From contig DITC01000012.1 of the NCBI GenBank assembly GCA_002422685.1, forward strand, positions 1-16,217: a DNA stretch of 16,217 nucleotides. Direction: 5' to 3'. A model generated the notes under the pieces. That model saw nothing but the letters and a program-made list of their open reading frames with translations, was not told where the DNA came from and did no database searches. Source of the DNA: Thauera sp. UBA6194. Lineage in GTDB: Bacteria > Pseudomonadota > Gammaproteobacteria > Burkholderiales > Rhodocyclaceae. How positions within the stretch are numbered: position 1 is the stretch's first letter; the number at the start of each line of letters is the position of its first letter. The position numbers were made by a program, and so were the translations under genes. This document shows, piece by piece, positions 15,617-16,217 of the stretch.

Positions 15617-16217
15617 ATGAGTCAAGGTACGATCGTTCAGTGCATCGGCGCGGTGGTGGACATTCAGTTCCCGCGTGATTCGATGCCCAAGGTGTATGAC
15701 GCCCTGAAGCTCGAGGACGTTGCCGACTCCTTCGCCGAAGCAAATCTGACCTTCGAGGTTCAGCAGCAGCTCGGTGACGGCGTGGTGCGTACGATTGCGA
15801 TGGGTTCTTCCGACGGCCTGCGCCGCGGCATGAAGGTTGCCAACACCGGCAAGCAGATCTCCGTGCCGGTCGGCATGGGCACGCTGGGCCGCATCATGGA
15901 CGTGCTGGGTCGCCCGATCGACGACGCCGGTCCGATCGAGACCGACGAGCTGCGCGCCATTCACCAGAAGGCGCCGAAGTTCGACGAGCTGTCCCCCTCG
16001 GTGGAACTGCTCGAAACCGGCATCAAGGTCATCGACCTGATCTGCCCGTTCGCGAAGGGCGGCAAGGTGGGTCTGTTCGGTGGCGCCGGCGTCGGCAAGA
16101 CCGTGAACATGATGGAGCTGATCAACAACATCGCGAAGCAGCACTCCGGTCTGTCGGTGTTCGCTGGCGTGGGTGAGCGTACTCGTGAGGGTAACGACTT
16201 CTACCACGAGATGAAGG
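15617..16217 (+). CDS. atpD: F1Fo ATP synthase subunit beta (AtpD), 3' truncated by window end
   Basis: The first 200 residues of the catalytic beta subunit; the reading frame is still open at the right edge. It begins MSQGTIVQCIGAVVDIQFPR, typical for the family, with AAGGAA (15605-15610) six bases before the ATG. The catalytic P-loop GGAGVGKT lies at 155-162, with Lys161 equivalent to E. coli Lys155. The following stretch VFAGVGERTREGNDFYHEM contains the catalytic-region GER motif. The DELSEED loop and the C-terminal domain lie beyond the window, where atpC is expected to follow. Confidence 0.98.
   Translation, partial: MSQGTIVQCIGAVVDIQFPRDSMPKVYDALKLEDVADSFAEANLTFEVQQQLGDGVVRTIAMGSSDGLRRGMKVANTGKQISVPVGMGTLGRIMDVLGRPIDDAGPIETDELRAIHQKAPKFDELSPSVELLETGIKVIDLICPFAKGGKVGLFGGAGVGKTVNMMELINNIAKQHSGLSVFAGVGERTREGNDFYHEMK

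Overview
The window is GC-rich chromosomal DNA from a betaproteobacterium, most likely of the Rhodocyclales (Thauera / Azoarcus / Aromatoleum type). The evidence is the high-GC3 coding style, the order mnmG-rsmG-parA-parB followed by the atp operon (an origin-proximal arrangement), betaproteobacterial-type AtpB/AtpE/AtpF N-termini, and a neighbouring CoA-thioester catabolic operon with a TRAP carrier. The genus assignment is inference; no rRNA or other marker is present.

Region 1 (1-4458) is the 3' part of a catabolic operon on the + strand. It holds the C-terminal end of a fused TRAP transporter permease, a canonical enoyl-CoA hydratase, a single-chain ADP-forming acyl-CoA ligase and a second, divergent crotonase. 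Gene spacing is tight and a strong intrinsic terminator closes the operon. Together these suggest uptake of a carboxylate, its activation to a CoA thioester, and hydration of an enoyl-CoA intermediate. The dehydrogenase and thiolase steps are not in the window.

Region 2 (about 4459-9032) is the housekeeping block mnmG-rsmG (tRNA wobble-uridine and 16S rRNA modification, joined by an ATGA overlap) followed by parA-parB (chromosome segregation). No complete parS palindrome was found.

Region 3 (9045-10367, - strand) is a UMF1/Atg22-like major facilitator transporter. It lies convergent to parB and divergent from the atp operon. The divergent spacer holds an AT-rich palindrome and a good sigma70-type promoter for the atp genes.

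Region 4 (10585 to the right edge) is the F1Fo ATP synthase operon in the standard order atpI-B-E-F-H-A-G-D, with atpD cut by the window end. The spacer before atpE carries the operon's clearest Shine-Dalgarno plus an AT-rich leader, as expected for the subunit needed in the most copies.

No mobile element, CRISPR array, rRNA or tRNA was seen. Most of the window is conserved core genome. The least ordinary parts are the CoA-ligase/crotonase operon, the second crotonase with altered catalytic positions, and the transporter placed between parB and atpI. I found no convincing previously undescribed system.
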